64,000 nucleotides of DNA from Thinopyrum elongatum (GCA_011799875.1 JAAAXO010000108.1:558001-622000), one strand, 5' to 3'. Counted from the first letter of the stretch, positions 23,033 through 34,782 are shown. Numbers and translations are program-made. The notes: a model not told the origin generated them from the letters alone.

Positions 23033-23045
23033 GCTCATGATGCCA
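23033..23045 (-). other. Copia primer-binding site (degenerate)
   Basis: On the minus strand TGGCATCATGAGCC begins about 2 bp after the LTR end. It resembles the TGGTATCAGAGCC initiator-Met PBS with substitutions. Confidence 0.65.
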
Positions 23046-23046
23046 C

Positions 23047-24806
23047 TGTTGGGAATCATTGCATGGAAAACAAAAAAAATTCTACGCACATGCAATGATC
23101 TGTCCATGGAGATGCATAGCAACGAGGGGGAGAGTGTGTCTACGTACCCTTGTAGACCGTAAGCGGAAGCGTTTCACAACGCGGTTGATGTAGTCAAACT
23201 TCTTCATGGTTCAACCGATCAAGTACCGAACGCACGACACCTCCGCGTTCTGCACACATTCAGCTCGGTGATGTCCCTCGCCTTCTTGATCCAGCAAGAC
23301 ATCGAGGTAGTAGATGAGTTCCGTTAGCACGACAGCATGGTGATGGTGATGGTGAAGTGATCTCCGCAGGGCTTCGCCTAAGCACTACGAAAATATGACC
23401 GGGGGTCTAAACGGTGGAGGGGGGCACCGCACACGGCTAGGCAATTGTCTGGAGTGTGCTAGGTGCTCCCCCTCCTCACATATATAGGTGGGAGGGAGAG
23501 AGGAGCAGCCAGGAGGATGCCCTAAGTAGGCCGAATCCTACTTGGGGTCCTCCCAAGTGGCGCCCCCCTGCCATATTTAACCGAGGGGGAAGGAAAGAAA
23601 GGGGGAGAGGGAAGGAAGTAGGAATCCTAATCCACACTTTCCTTTCCCTTCTCCCCTTTCCTTCTCCTCTTTGGCCGGCCCATATGGGGGGCGCACCAGC
23701 CCCTTGTGGCTGGTGCGTTTCCCCTCTTGGCCCATAAGGCCCATATCTTTTGCCGGGGGTGCCCGGAACCCCTTCGGGTGACCTGATAAGTACCCGGTGA
23801 CCCCCGAAACACTTCCGGTGTCCGAATACCATTGTACTATATATCAATCTTTACCTCTCGACCATTCCAGGACTCCTCGTCATGTCCATGATCTCATCCG
23901 AGACTCCGAACAACATTCGGTCACCAAATCACATAACTCATATAATACTATATCGTCACCGAACGTTAAGCGTGCGGACCCTACGGGTTCGAGAACTATG
24001 TAGACATGACCGAGGCACCTCTCCGGTCAATAACCAATAGCGGAACTTGGATGCCCATATTGGCTCCTACATATTCTACGAAGATCTTTATCCGTCGAAC
24101 CATTATGACAACATACGTAATTCCCTTTGTCCATCGGTATGTTACTTGCCCGAGATTCGATCGTCGGTATCTTCATACCTAGTTCAATCACATTACTGGC
24201 AAGACTCTTTACTCGTTCCGTAATACATAACCTCATGACTAACTCCTTAGTCGATTGCTTGCAAGCTTATGATGTGTATTACTGAGAGGGCCCAGAGATA
24301 CCTCTCCGATACTCGGAGTGACAAATCCTAATCTCGATCTGTGCCAACTCAACAAACACCTTCGGCGATACCTGTAGAGCATCTTTATAATCACCCAGTT
24401 ACGTTGTGATGTTTGATAACACACAAGGCATTCCTCCGGTGTCCAGGAGTTGCATAATCTCATAGTCGAACGAATATGTATTTGACATGAAGAAAGCAAT
24501 AGCAATAAAACTAAACGATCATTATGCTAAACTAACGGATGGATCTTGTCCATCACATCATTCTCCTAATGATGTGATCCCATTATCAAATGACAACTCA
24601 TGTCCATGGTTAGGAAACCATAACCATCTTTGATCAACGAGCTAGTCAAGTAGAGGCTCACTAGGGACACGGTGTTTGTTTATGTATTCACACAAGTATT
24701 TAGGTTTCCGATCAATATAATTCTAGCATGAATAATAAACCTTTATCATGAATAAGGAAATATAAAATAACAACTTTATTATTGCCTCTAGGGCATATTT
24801 CCTTCA
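23047..24806 (-). repeat. Copia 5' LTR (BARE/Angela-like), complete
   Basis: 1760 bp; in element direction it starts TGAAGGAAATATGCCC at 24806 and ends CCCAACA at 23047. The length and the GGAAATATGCCCTAGAGG start are typical of Triticeae BARE/WIS/Angela LTRs. Its right end abuts satellite sequence at 24807. Confidence 0.88.
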
Positions 24807-24977
24807 TTATTTTCAAACTTGGATCAAACTTGAAGTGTTGACCATTCATACAAAATTGTCTGGAATTGCTACTTGCCTTGTGCCAAGTTCATCTAACACT
24901 AATATTGTAGCATAAACTGATTTGTCAAAAAATTTAGGAGTAATCTACATCACACTTGTAGTGCAAATTTGGGCCTT
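24807..24977 (+). repeat. Satellite fragment
   Basis: 171 bp collinear with the array at 59878-64000 and in the same orientation (TTTTCAAACTTGGATCAAAC to TTTGGGCC). It lies between the Copia LTR and the truncated end of E2, so both are embedded in or next to the array. Confidence 0.9.
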
Positions 24978-25111
24978 TTCTGCATGCCACCACGAAGGCG
25001 CCCCTGAGTCTTTCCTTCCTCTGCCCCGCCGAGCATGGTCGCAGGTGTGGCTACGATTGCCCGTGCACAAGTAAAGGGGTACAAAAAGGCCCCTACTTTT
25101 GTACACTGACA
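24978..25111 (-). repeat. E2 3' LTR remnant
   Basis: Only the first 134 bp of the LTR remain (matching 34540-34673), starting TGTCAGTGTAC at 25111. The rest, about 780 bp, and some flanking satellite were lost at the 24977/24978 junction. A polypurine tract (minus GCCCGGGGGCTCC, 25112-25125) precedes it. Confidence 0.85.
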
Positions 25112-25631
25112 GGAGCCCCCGGGCCTGGGCCACACATAAACACGAAGCGTTGTTGGGCCAGGCCCAGAACGGTGCGCGGGCATGCGTGGCAGAGTTTTAA
25201 CTGCGGTAACTTCTTTGCCAGTTGTGCTTCCCCATGATCCGCATTGAGTGCGTGACGTGGGGGTCATGCGTGGAACGGTCGCAGCACGCTTGCGTCGCCT
25301 CACAGTGAATAGTAAAGAGGCGGCCCGCGCCTTCCCCATAAAACAGAGGAAGCCGCAGGGGCGCTGCTCATTCACAAAGTGGACTCGGGTCGTGGGAAAC
25401 GGTTGTCCCACTTGTCTCCTCAATTTCGGCTCGCCCGCCACGTGTCCTCCATGCCCCATGGAGGGTAGGTGGCAGATACGGAAGGCACGGGCCTTAACGC
25501 CGAGGCGGGAAGCCGGGCGTTGCTGATTGGAGCAGCGGGTCGGTCTTGATTCCCTGCGACTCCGGCGGCCGGATTGGTCGAGTGGGGCGGCCGCCCTTAG
25601 GTTGGGGAGCCGAGCCCCAGCCCCGCCCCTC

Positions 25632-25638
25632 TATAAAA
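25632..25638 (+). promoter_or_regulatory. TATA box of the antisense B3-like gene
   Basis: TATAAAA in a CTCTATAAAAAGGG context lies 67-73 bp upstream of the ATG at 25705, a normal plant core-promoter distance. The related E1 has CATAAAAAGG ahead of its own antisense gene. Promoter function is inferred. Confidence 0.55.
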
Positions 25639-25704
25639 AGGGAAGAGGGACGGCGTTCTTCTGCATTCATCTTCTTCCTGCTTGGTCCCTTTCCTCCACT
25701 CGTC

Positions 25705-26358
25705 ATGGTGAGGGGGTGCGCCGGCGCTCCAACGGCGGCGACGAGGGCTTCTGCTCGACAGCGTGTCCCCCCTCCTCCTGAGCTCACGGCGGCGGAGCCC
25801 GCCGTGAGAGGAAGAGGGAGGGGGCGTGGCCGAGGCCGCCGTGGCGCTCGGGGGAGAGGAGGACGGGGCGGCGCACTGGCCGCACTTTCGCCAATGGCTT
25901 CCCCTCCAATGGAAGGCCATGTCGGAGATCAGTCCCGCGAGTTCTTCATCAGGCTGTACAAACCAGTATGCGGTCACCTCCGCCTCCCCACCCCATTTGC
26001 TCGGGTAATGGAGCTTGACCCGCCACAGGCCTTGAGGTTGCATATGAGGGGCTGCGGGAACGGCGGCATGTGGGTCGACGTCGACTTCCCTGTCCCTCAC
26101 GTCATGTACTTCCGCCGTGGGTGGAAGACCTTTGCCCGTGCCCATAGCCTGTCGGAGGGGCACGTTCTCCAGTTCAAATTAATGGAGAACGGCCTACTCT
26201 CCGTCAAGGTCTTCGGGCGCTCAGGAATCCGCTTAGGGTGCTGCGTGGAGTGCTCCACTGACAACGAAACCTCCTCCTCGAGCGACAGTGACGAGGAGGA
26301 CAGCTACAGCGGCGACGACGGTAGCGGTCGGGAGGACGCCGATTCCAACTCCGGCTGA
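25705..26358 (+). CDS. B3-like DNA-binding domain protein, antisense in E2
   Basis: A 217-residue ORF opposite to E2, between its integrase and 3' LTR. Residues 35-56 are an RG-rich, basic, disordered stretch. Residues about 78-173 read as a plant B3 fold: REFF start, LRLP then PF, V-L pattern, MWVDVDF, RRGWKTFARAHSL, then EGHVLQFK and a final strand. Residues 183-217 are a Ser/Asp/Glu tail. B3 domains bind DNA in plant transcription factors, so a nuclear DNA-binding role is plausible but unproven. The ATG was chosen because it follows the TATA box and precedes the basic region; the frame is open upstream to 25546. It is intact although all E2 retroviral genes are broken. It could be a captured host gene or a standing element gene. 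Confidence 0.65.
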   Translation: MVRGCAGAPTAATRASARQRVPPPPELTAAEPAVRGRGRGRGRGRRGARGRGGRGGALAALSPMASPPMEGHVGDQSREFFIRLYKPVCGHLRLPTPFARVMELDPPQALRLHMRGCGNGGMWVDVDFPVPHVMYFRRGWKTFARAHSLSEGHVLQFKLMENGLLSVKVFGRSGIRLGCCVECSTDNETSSSSDSDEEDSYSGDDGSGREDADSNSG

Positions 26359-27295
26359 CCATCGGTGGCAGCACCATCCTCGGCCTCGTGCCTCGCCGAG
26401 GGCCATCCACGCCATGCTCTCCATCGGCGCGTTCCCCGTCGCCTCTTTTTTGCCTTCACCTACCGCACCTGGGAGGAAAAGGGCAAGAACGGAGATTACG
26501 GGGCACTTATCTTTCTTTTAACTTGTAAGCACTTACCAAATCTTAATTTCTAAATAATGTAATCTCTCGAGCCCATGCTTGTGTCCTGTAACATTCGTAC
26601 TTGTATCAGCATGTCAGTGAAAAAGACCAGCCTTGCCGGGAACCCGTGCATGTATACGTTCATGCAGAGGCGAAATGTCTCTTTAGTGCAAATAAATGAG
26701 TTCTCTCAGCAAGTTATCCTGCCGGTGCCCTCTGTGCCTGCCGGAGAATCACATCTGCCGGGTTACAGACAAAGGGTCCAGCCCCTCGTCACCCTTCTTT
26801 TTAGCAAAGACTACTACGACCAACCTGACCAAAGCAGCGTTCGGGCCAGGGATGGGAGCACCCGAATTTAAAAGAGAGTGGCGAGGTTTTCTAATGCACA
26901 AGTCACAGGTTACGAACATGAATGGGCAAGAGATGAACTTTATCTGTTTTCTTTTGCCGGGGATCGCTGTGCTGGGCAGTCTTCCCAACTTCTTGCTAGA
27001 GCCGAGTCCTTGGCGGAATTGAGCGTCCTTGCCGCGGCTGGAAAGAAGGGAGGACAGGAGTATGGAACCTTGGCAGTCCACTAACATTTATTGGAATCAA
27101 AAAGCAGTACAATATCCTAGACAAGCATGCATATACATATACACATAAACATGGAAATCAACGGGAAGCTGTACATACTAAAGGTTCCTCTAGCTACGCA
27201 TAGGGTCTGTGCCTGGCTTTGTACATAGGGTTATATGCCTTGCCGGCAAGGCTAGTACAAAAAGGGGGGTTGTCGGGGCTCCCGGCAACCGCGCC
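26359..27295. other. E2 spacer between antisense ORF and integrase
   Basis: No supported gene. The part near integrase (27100-27295) is similar to E1 after its integrase (53872-53970), including a CTTTGTACA region and CCCGGCAACC. The rest has no recognisable domain. Confidence 0.5.
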
Positions 27296-28723
27296 TTAGG
27301 GGTAAAACTTGAGAAGATGTTCGATATTCCAGGAATTGCTCACCGGAATGCCATTTTCGGTCTCCAGGCGGACTACGCCGGGCCTGGTGTCTCGTATTAC
27401 CCGATAAGGGCCTTCCCACTTTGGCGTCAACTTGTTGGAATTCTTGGCCGACTGAACGTGCCAAAGAATGAGGTCGCCTTCCTCAAGGCTTCGGGCGTGA
27501 ACCTTGCGGCTATGATAGCGGCGCAAGGCTTGCTGGTAGCGAGCAGCTCGCACAGCAGCCTGAAGACGATCTTCCTCAAGGAGCGTCGCATCATCTTGGC
27601 GCAACTGCTCTTGCTCAAGCTCATCATAAGCAAGCACTCGAGGTAACCCGTATATGAGTTCCGTGGGGAGAACTGCTTCTGCCCTGTATACCAGGGCAAA
27701 GGGTGTCTGGCCAGTGGCTCGATTTGGCGTCGTTCTGATTGACCAAAGAACCGTTGGCAATTCATCAATCCAGTGCCTTCCGCACTTGTATAGCCTGTCA
27801 AAAGTTCTGGTCTTGAGGCCTCGCAACACTTCTGCATTCACCCTCTCAGCCTGGCCGTTACTTCTGGGATGAGCAACAGAAGCAAAACAAACCTTGCTGC
27901 CGAGGTCTTGTGTGTACTGCATGAAGGTGTGGCTCGTGAACTGCATGCCGTTGTCGGTGATGACTCTATTTGGCACACCAAAATGGCAGACTAGTCCTTT
28001 GAAGAACTTGACGGCTGATTGTGCTGTCACCTTTCTCACCGGCTCCACTTCCGGCTACTTTGTGAACTTGTCGATTGCGACGTACAAGTACTCAAAGCCC
28101 CCGACAGCACGGGGAAAGGGGCCCAGTATGTCGAGCCCCCAGACCGAAAATGGCCAGGAAAGAGGGATTCTCTGAAGAGCTTGAGCTGGTTGGCGGAGTT
28201 TCTTCGAATGGAACTGACATGCTTCACACTTGGTTACTAGTGCAGTTGCATCTTGGAGAGCAGTGGGCCAGAAGAAACCTTGCCGGAACGCTTTGCCAAC
28301 AAGGGCTCTTGACCCTATGTGGGAGCCACACATGCCTCCATGTATCTTTGCCAACAGCTCCAGTCCGTCCTCCCGAAGAATGCACTTCAGTTTCACACCG
28401 TTCGGTCTCGTTCTGTATAGGGCATCATCCATGAACTGGTACATGCTGGACCGATGGGCTACTTTTTCTGCCTCTTCTTGCTCCTCAGGGAGTTCCCCTG
28501 TTTGGAGGAAACGAACGGTGCGCTGCGCCCATGCCGGAGCCTGGGGCTCGACGGCAAGGACTAAAGGCTCATCCCCGGCCGTAGGGGCAGCTGCTTCTAC
28601 GACTAGGGCTTGGGGCCCTACTAGAGGCCGCTGCTCCCCGGCAAGCTTGGGATACCCGGCAACTTCCTTGCCGGCGGCTCCTGGGAGCTCAGCGGGAAAG
28701 TACTTGCCGGGGCCTGCCTTCCT
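27296..28723 (-). pseudogene. E2 integrase
   Basis: Minus-strand blocks 28055-28444 and 27296-28048 lie in one frame, separated by a single stop where E1 has a tryptophan (KFTK-stop-PEVE). The first has the N-terminal zinc finger (H, H, CEACQ) and the first catalytic Asp (LDILGPFP). The second has the second Asp (TDNGMQF), the Glu region (NGQAERVNAEVL) and the C-terminal region ending HLLKFYP at 27296. From 28445 to 28723 is a linker to RNase H, matching E1 49235-49490. E1 has a stop in this linker at 49457 where E2 keeps CAG. Confidence 0.85.
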
Positions 28724-29739
28724 TCACTTGTTCTGTTCCGCTGATGACTCAACGGATGACTGGGTTAATTGAAGCACAAAAGTACCTGGTTCCACAGGCA
28801 ACTTGAGGGCAGCACGTTTCGACAAGTCATCGGCGATGCCGTTCTCCGCTCGGGGAACATGCTCTGCTTGTAGGCCGTCGAAATGCTCCTCCAACCTCCT
28901 CACTTCATCCACATAGGCCTCCATCAACAGGCTCTGGTAATCCTTGTTAACTTGTTTGACGACAAGCTGCGAATCACCCCTGACGATGAGCTTCCTGATT
29001 CCGAGGTCTGCCGCGATCCTGAGACCAGCAAGCAATCCCTCGTACTCCGCAGTGTTGTTTGTTGATTTTTCCCGGGGAAAGTGCATCTGGACCATGTACT
29101 TGAGGCACTCTCCGGTGGGTGCGACAAGTAGCACGCCGGCACCAGCACCTTGCAGCGAGAAAGCTCCATCAAAGTACATAATCCAATCACGGCTCGTCTC
29201 CTTGCCGGGAAGGGTGGTTTCTGGAATTTCTTCGTCGGGCGTTGAGGTCCATTCTGCTATGAACTCTGCCAAGGCTCGGCTCTTGATTTGTTGAAGTACT
29301 TTCAAACTTGAGGCCAAAGCTCGACAGCTCCAACGCCCACTCCACAACCCTCCTGGTTGCATCCGGGTTGTGCAAGATTCGTTGCAAAGGGAGGCGGGTG
29401 ACGACGGTGATCTCATGCGCTTGGAAATAGTGACGCAGCTTTCTCGAAGCCATAAGGAGGCCGAAAAGTAGCTTTTGTATACCAGAATACCTTGATCTAG
29501 CCCCCTGCAAGAGGGAACTGACAAAATAAACCGGGTGCTGCATCACCTTCTTCTTCTGTTTGACTTCGCCTACTTGCGGAGACTTTGTCTTGCCGGGATC
29601 GGGCTTGGCCGGGGGTTCCGCCTTGCCGGCATCAGGCCTTGCCGTGGGAGGCTCCGGCCCATCATCCGACGGCCTCGCCGCTGCCGCTGCTTCTTCCTCA
29701 ACTTCTCTCTGCGCCACTAGCGCGGCGCTGACCAATTGA
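28724..29739 (-). pseudogene. E2 RNase H and second (archaeal-type) RNase H
   Basis: First a degenerate Ty3-type RNase H (LLLYLAATNQ, where the usual catalytic Asp is replaced by Ala; KKVMQHPVYFV), then a second RNase H with all acidic residues visible (MYFDGAFS, NTAEYEGLLAG, RGDSQLV). A frameshift near 29290 separates the two. The same pair is unshifted in E1 at 48218-49234. The dual RNase H arrangement is typical of Tat/Ogre elements. Confidence 0.8.
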
Positions 29740-30782
29740 TTCGTCGCCGCTAGATATAGCAGCAACAGCTCTTGCGGTTTAGGCGCGACTAGTATTGGCG
29801 TGGAGGAGAGGTACCTCTTCAAATCTTGCAGCGCTGCCTCTGCCTCCGGAGTCCATTTCACTGGACCCGCCCTTTTCAAAACATTGAAAAAGGGGAGGGT
29901 GCGCTCAGCAGATTTGGAGATGAACCTACTCAGAGCAGCAACGCAGCCGGCGAGCCTACGGACGTCCTTGACTCGTCTTGGCGCCTCAATCTGCTCAATC
30001 ACTTTGATCTTGTCGGGATTTGCTTTGATGCCGCGCTGAGACACAAAGAACCCAAGAATTTTGCCGGATGGGACGCCAAACACGCACTTCTCTGGGTTGA
30101 GCTTGAGGTTGATCTTGCGCAGGTTTGCAAATGTTTCCTCTAAATCCTGCACGAGCGTGGCCTTGTCCTTGGTTTTGACCACTATATCATCCATATATGC
30201 TTCCATATTTCTATGCAGCTAGTGTTCAAAACCAATCTGGACCACCCTTGCAAATGTTGAACCGGCGCTCTTCAACCCGAAAGGCATTCGTATAAAACAG
30301 TACGTACCACATGGGGTGATGAACGCGGTTTTCTCTTCATCCTCCTTCGTCATGAAGATTTGGTGGTATCCTGAGTAGGCGTCAAGGAATGATAGCAAGT
30401 CACACCCAGCAGTGGAGTCCACGATCTGGTCAATGCGTGGCAAAGGGAAAGGATCCTTTGGACAGGCTTTATTGATGTCTGTATAATCAATACACAGCCT
30501 CCATTTCCCATTCGCCTTGCGCACCACAACTGGATTGGCCAACCAGGTTGGGTGGAGCACTCCTCTGACTAAACCTGCCGCCTCCAACTTCCTAATCTCT
30601 TCGATGATAAACTCTTGCCGCTCCAAAGTTTGCTTCCTGACCTTCTGCTTGACGGGCCATGCAAGAGGACAGATAGCAAGGTGGTGCTCAATCACCTCCT
30701 TGGGAACGCCGGGGATGTCAGATGCCTGCCATGCAAACACATCGACATTCTCCCGCAGGAAGGTGACGAGCGCGCTTTCCTA
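29740..30782 (-). pseudogene. E2 reverse transcriptase
   Basis: The RT frame follows the in-frame TAG at 30780-30782. It includes WRLCIDYTDINKACPKD, the DAYSGYHQ palm and the MPFGLKSAGST motif. A TAG at 30219-30221 interrupts it six codons before YMDD (MEAYMDDIVVK), where E1 has a glutamine codon. The frame then continues through the thumb (KCVFGVPSGK, FFVSQRGI) without change. Catalytic residues are intact here, unlike E1. Confidence 0.85.
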
Positions 30783-33682
30783 TTTGCTGTCGAGGGTGGA
30801 GCTTATGGTGAAAGCTCCGCCCGTGCCGTCCTCCTTGACGGGCACCTTCTTGGTCTCTGGTGGCGCTGCCTTGGATTTCTTGCTCTTGCCGGTGGAGCTC
30901 TCTGGCACGTCCTCCTCGACGGAAGCGCAGCACTCTGAAGAGGCGCGCTTGCCGGAGTGGGTGCAGGAGGTCTTGCCGGGGCAAGAGGTCTTGCCGGTCT
31001 TCTTCTCTCCGGGAGCTCCAGTGGCAGGAGCAAGTGCCTTGGCGGCAGGTGCTACGACCGCCTCCCGGTAGAGCTGGTCGGCGCAGATGAGCGCGTCTTT
31101 CTTGTCAGAGTTGACAGTGATGATGCTCATCGGGCCGGGCATCTTCAGCGTGTTGTAAGCGTAGTGCGATGCCGCCATAAACTTAGCCAATGCTGGGCGG
31201 CCAAGGATCCCGTTATATGGTAACGGGATCTTGGCAACATCAAAGACGATCTTTTCTGTCCTGTAGTTCAGCTTACCACCAAATGTGACTGATAGTGTAA
31301 TCTTTCCCCTGGGCTGGCTTCTCCCTGGATTGACCCCTTGAAACGTGCCCGTCTCTTCAAGATCTCCATCAGGGATTTGCAACCTCTTGATCACCTTGGG
31401 CGAGATCAAATTCAGGCCGGCCCCACTGTCCACTAACATTTTCGTCACCTTGAGGTTGCGAATTGTTGGTGAGACCAACAACGGCAAGCACCCGACCGCA
31501 GTTGTGCGGTCAGGGTGATCCTCGGCGTAAAAAATGATAGGTGTGTTGGACCACCTCAATGGCTTCTGGGCATCGATCGACGGCTCTGTCGCCTTGATCT
31601 CGCGCGCCCACTGTTTAAGTTGGCGGTGAGAAGAATGTAACGAGGGGCCACCATCGATGCACATGGCTTCTGTGGCTTTTTGGAACTCGTGCTCGCTGGA
31701 ATCGTCATCCTCTTCATGGTCATCATCTCCCTCTTTCTTGTCGCGGCCTCGAGCAGGCCTCTCTTGTTGCTTATCCTTGCCGCGGCGCCCTCCTTAGCCA
31801 CTGCGCTTCTTGCCGGGCCTGTCAGCACCATCCTAGCCCTTCTCTTTGTCTCGCCTTTCATACTCAGCTCTCTGTCTCTCCACAAGCTGCTCGACCTGCC
31901 GGCAGTTCTGGAGGTCATGGCCTTTGGTGCGGTGGATCTTGCAGTATTGCTTGTCGGAGCCCTTCGGCTTGTCGGCGGCCGCCAAGTCCTGGCAGGCAGC
32001 GCACCCGGCAACCCCCTTGCCGGGGTCGTCAGCCTTGGCCTTCTTGGCGGTGCCGGGGTTGTCGGATTCCTCGACGGCAAGCACGGTCTTGCCCTTGCGC
32101 TTTCTATTGCATTGTCGGCCCTTCTTTGCTGGGGCGACGACATCCTCGTCTTCAGAGTCACTTCCCACACCGGCATCTTCGCCGGGGTACTTCCTTCCCT
32201 CTTCAGCTCGAGCACATCTGTCGGCCAGAACATAAAGCTCGGCAACATCCGTGATCTTGTTCATCGCCAGCTCCTCACGTATCTTGCGGTTGCGCACGTT
32301 TTGATGGAACGCGCTGATGACAGCGGCAGGATGAACATCCGGGATGTTGTACTGCACACGGCTGAATCTCTGTATGTATTTGCGCAAGGATTCGCTATCC
32401 TTCTGGGGGATGAGATGTAAATCACTTGCCTGGCCAGGAGCCGTATGGCCTCCAGTGAAGACGCCAACGAACTCATGGCACAGGTCCGACCAAGAGGAGA
32501 TGGAATCTACTGGCAGATGCATCAACCACGACCTGACGTTGGGCTTGAGCACCAATGGGAAGTAGTTAGCAAGCACCTTGCCATCCCGAGCTCCGGCAGC
32601 TTGCATGGCGATAGTGTAAATGCTCAGGAACTCGGACGGATGAGCTTTGCCGTCGTACTTCTCCGGGATCTCTGGTTTGAACGTGCGGGTAGTGGGCCAC
32701 TGGAAGCGCTGCAGCTCACGGGTAAAGGCTGGACAAGGTACCTCGTAAGGCAGGTCACCAGTATCCCCCGACGCAGGCCTGTACACAGTGGGCCCTGCGC
32801 GCCTATCAGATTACTGGCGTGCATCCCATCGCCGCTCGATGGTAGTTCAAGCGTCCTCCTTGCATCGTTCCCAAAGAACTTGACGTTGGTCACGACGAGT
32901 TCGTGGGTTTGACGATGCCGTGGACCCATCATCACCGTCATCGACTTGCCGAGCTGGCGACCGTTGTTGGCGTGGTGGAGGGGAGTGCACCGTGGTTGCG
33001 GCGCCTCTGGCCTTTCCGCCATCGACACGTGCCGGCTCAGTGGACCGACGCCGTGAAGGGCCTGCCTCCTGATACCCATCCTTATTTGCATGGCCAATAA
33101 GGCTGTGGATAGTAGTCCTCCACTCCTCCTGCTTCTCCGCAACAGCAGGAAAGTCGAGGAGCAACGACGCTCGTGCTAGCACCTCTACTGGTGTGGGGTG
33201 CAGCGACAAACGCGAGGAACGGGAGGTGCTCGGACTTCCAACCATGTTGGAAGGAGCCCCCTCACGGTTCCACGGCTGCGCGCCGTTTCCACCAGTATCA
33301 TAGCGTGCATGCTGGCCCTGCGCATCTCGAGGATGACGCTGAGGGCTCCTTCCGTGGGAACGCCCATGGTCTCCAACGTCGTGGCGCCGTTCCTCGCGCA
33401 CGACCTGGGAAGGCCGTGGCAGGGCGCCGGTCGGGGTGCCCCGGAGGTCACCGCGCCGCCCAGAGGCAGCACGGGTCCGTCCCTGGACCCAGCGGCGCGC
33501 GGCCCATCGCCGTGGGCGCGAACGATGCCGCTTGCCTGGCTTTGGTTGCCAGAATGTCGTGGATGCTCGTGATCCGCACCTTCGCCGCCATCCGCGACTG
33601 CACCGCCGCCCGTCCGCGCTGGCTCGGGCGGACCGGCTCTAGACTAACCAATCGCCGCGATTGCCTTCTTCTTGGGAGCCAT
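30780..33682 (-). pseudogene. E2 gag-protease
   Basis: The ATG at 33682 (MAPKKKA) starts a basic N-terminal region that stops after 12 codons; the rest continues in another frame from about 33401. Then come capsid (32786-31833; FKPEIPEKYDG, SWSDLCHEF), a C/H-rich NC-like motif (YCKIHRTKGHDLQNC), and protease (MLVDSGAGLNLIS). In-frame stops are TGA 32847, TAA near 32815, TAG 31833 (E1 has CAA), one near 31800, and TAG 30780. From 33401 to 30219 everything is in a single frame, showing a once-continuous polyprotein. Confidence 0.8.
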
Positions 33683-33739
33683 GGTGATCCAGGAAAATAC
33701 GCGCTGACTGCTAGATCAGGTTTGCACAACCTAACACCC

Positions 33740-33757
33740 CCTACCTGGCGCGCCAAA
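33740..33757 (-). other. E2 primer-binding site
   Basis: On the minus strand TGGCGCGCCAGGTAGGGG starts a few bases after the LTR end. It is identical to the E1 site at 35626. The priming tRNA was not identified with confidence. Confidence 0.75.
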
Positions 33758-33759
33758 GA

Positions 33760-34673
33760 TGTCGGTGCGAACGACACCTATGGGATCGCGTGGACCCCTT
33801 TACGGTTCGGCAGGGATGAGGAGTGCGCAAAGAGCAGATCTAATGATCAACATGATGGATTTTTACCCAGGTTCGGGGCGCTGAGAAGCGTAAAACCCTA
33901 GTCATGCTTGGCTGTGTTTCTCTTGTGTTCTTCTGTTCTTGGACTAGCTACTATGCGTGTCCAGTCCAAAAAGTCCGAATCCTTCCACAGTATGCCTGGG
34001 GCCTCCTTTTATATGTCAAAGGGGTCGCCACAGTGGCACACAGGAGGTGGAAAGTATCTACAGTGTACAAGTTTATCGCCTGACATAATAGGACAAATGC
34101 ATTTAATGTGCTGCCTACGTGCCCTCTTGCTTTATCGGGGACGGCAATAGAGCCCGTCCCGTCCATCGCCGCCTCGCCTTGCTTCGATGCGCGTCCAAGC
34201 TGACGAGGCATGCAGCGCCATGCTGGCTGGCTGGCTGCTGTGCTGGTGCGGTGACAGGGCCTTCACGAAGATTTGCCTGCCACCACGCAGGTGCTTGGTT
34301 AGTTGGCTTAGAAGCCGCATGCTGCCACGCAGGTGCTCGCCTAGTTGGCGGGCTGGTCGTTGCATCGGAACGGCCGTGGGGCAGCGAAACGTTGGCAGGT
34401 GCAGGCCTGGCCGCGGCCCCACTGATGCTCCCAGCAAGGGTCTTGCCGGGGTCTCACCTCCGTCCCCGGCAAGGATCTTGCCGGGGGTCTTCATCTTCTG
34501 GTCCTTATCTAGACTCGCAGGCCTTTGGTCTTCACAAAGATCTGCATGCCACCACACAGGCGCCCCTGAGTCTTTCCTTCCTCTGCCCCGCCGAGCATGG
34601 TCGCAGGTGTGGCTACGACTACCCGTGCACAAGTAAAGGGGTACAAAAAGGCCCCTACTTTTGTACACCGACA
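33760..34673 (-). repeat. E2 5' LTR
   Basis: 914 bp; in element direction TGTCGGTGTAC at 34673 to CGCACCGACA at 33760. A TATAAAAGG core-promoter motif (minus, about 34006-34014) aligns with that of E1. A near-palindromic CCGGCAAG/CTTGCCGG hairpin lies at 34464-34486. The last part (GATCCCATAGGTGTCG-like) resembles the E1 LTR end, the rest is diverged. Confidence 0.85.
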
Positions 34674-34782
34674 CATTTGCATCTTTTAGCCTTTTTCATT
34701 TTGTTTGTTTACTTTCAAACTTGGGTCAAACTTGAAGTGTTGACCATTCATACAAAATGGTCTGGAATTGCGACTTGCCTTG
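34674..34782 (+). repeat. Satellite fragment between E2 and E1
   Basis: 109 bp of the same satellite, from CATTTGCATC to ACTTGCCTTG. The last five bases CCTTG are the left copy of the E1 target duplication. Confidence 0.9.

Larger units (their letters stand above)
24978..34673 (-). mobile_element. Gypsy element E2, Tat-like
   Basis: Element direction is right to left: LTR (33760-34673), PBS, gag, protease, RT, RNase H, second RNase H, integrase, then a region with an opposite-strand ORF, and a remnant of the 3' LTR. Two RNase H regions after RT and an antisense ORF before the 3' LTR are hallmarks of the Tat lineage. It is closely related to E1 (same gene order, PBS and protein wording) but has distinct LTRs and a different antisense ORF. 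All coding parts carry stops or shifts. The left end is deleted, so no target duplication can be read; the right flank begins CATTT. Confidence 0.85.

Noticed and set aside
27209..28772. Plus-strand ORFs of 90-180 codons across the E2 integrase
   Set aside because: The minus strand holds the real integrase and RNase H frames with catalytic motifs; the plus-strand frames are shadows.
31680..33901. Plus-strand ORFs of 242-246 codons across E2 gag
   Set aside because: They are antisense shadows of gag with hydrophobic or Arg-rich low-complexity translation. No promoter or domain is seen, and the matching frame in E1 is not conserved as a gene.
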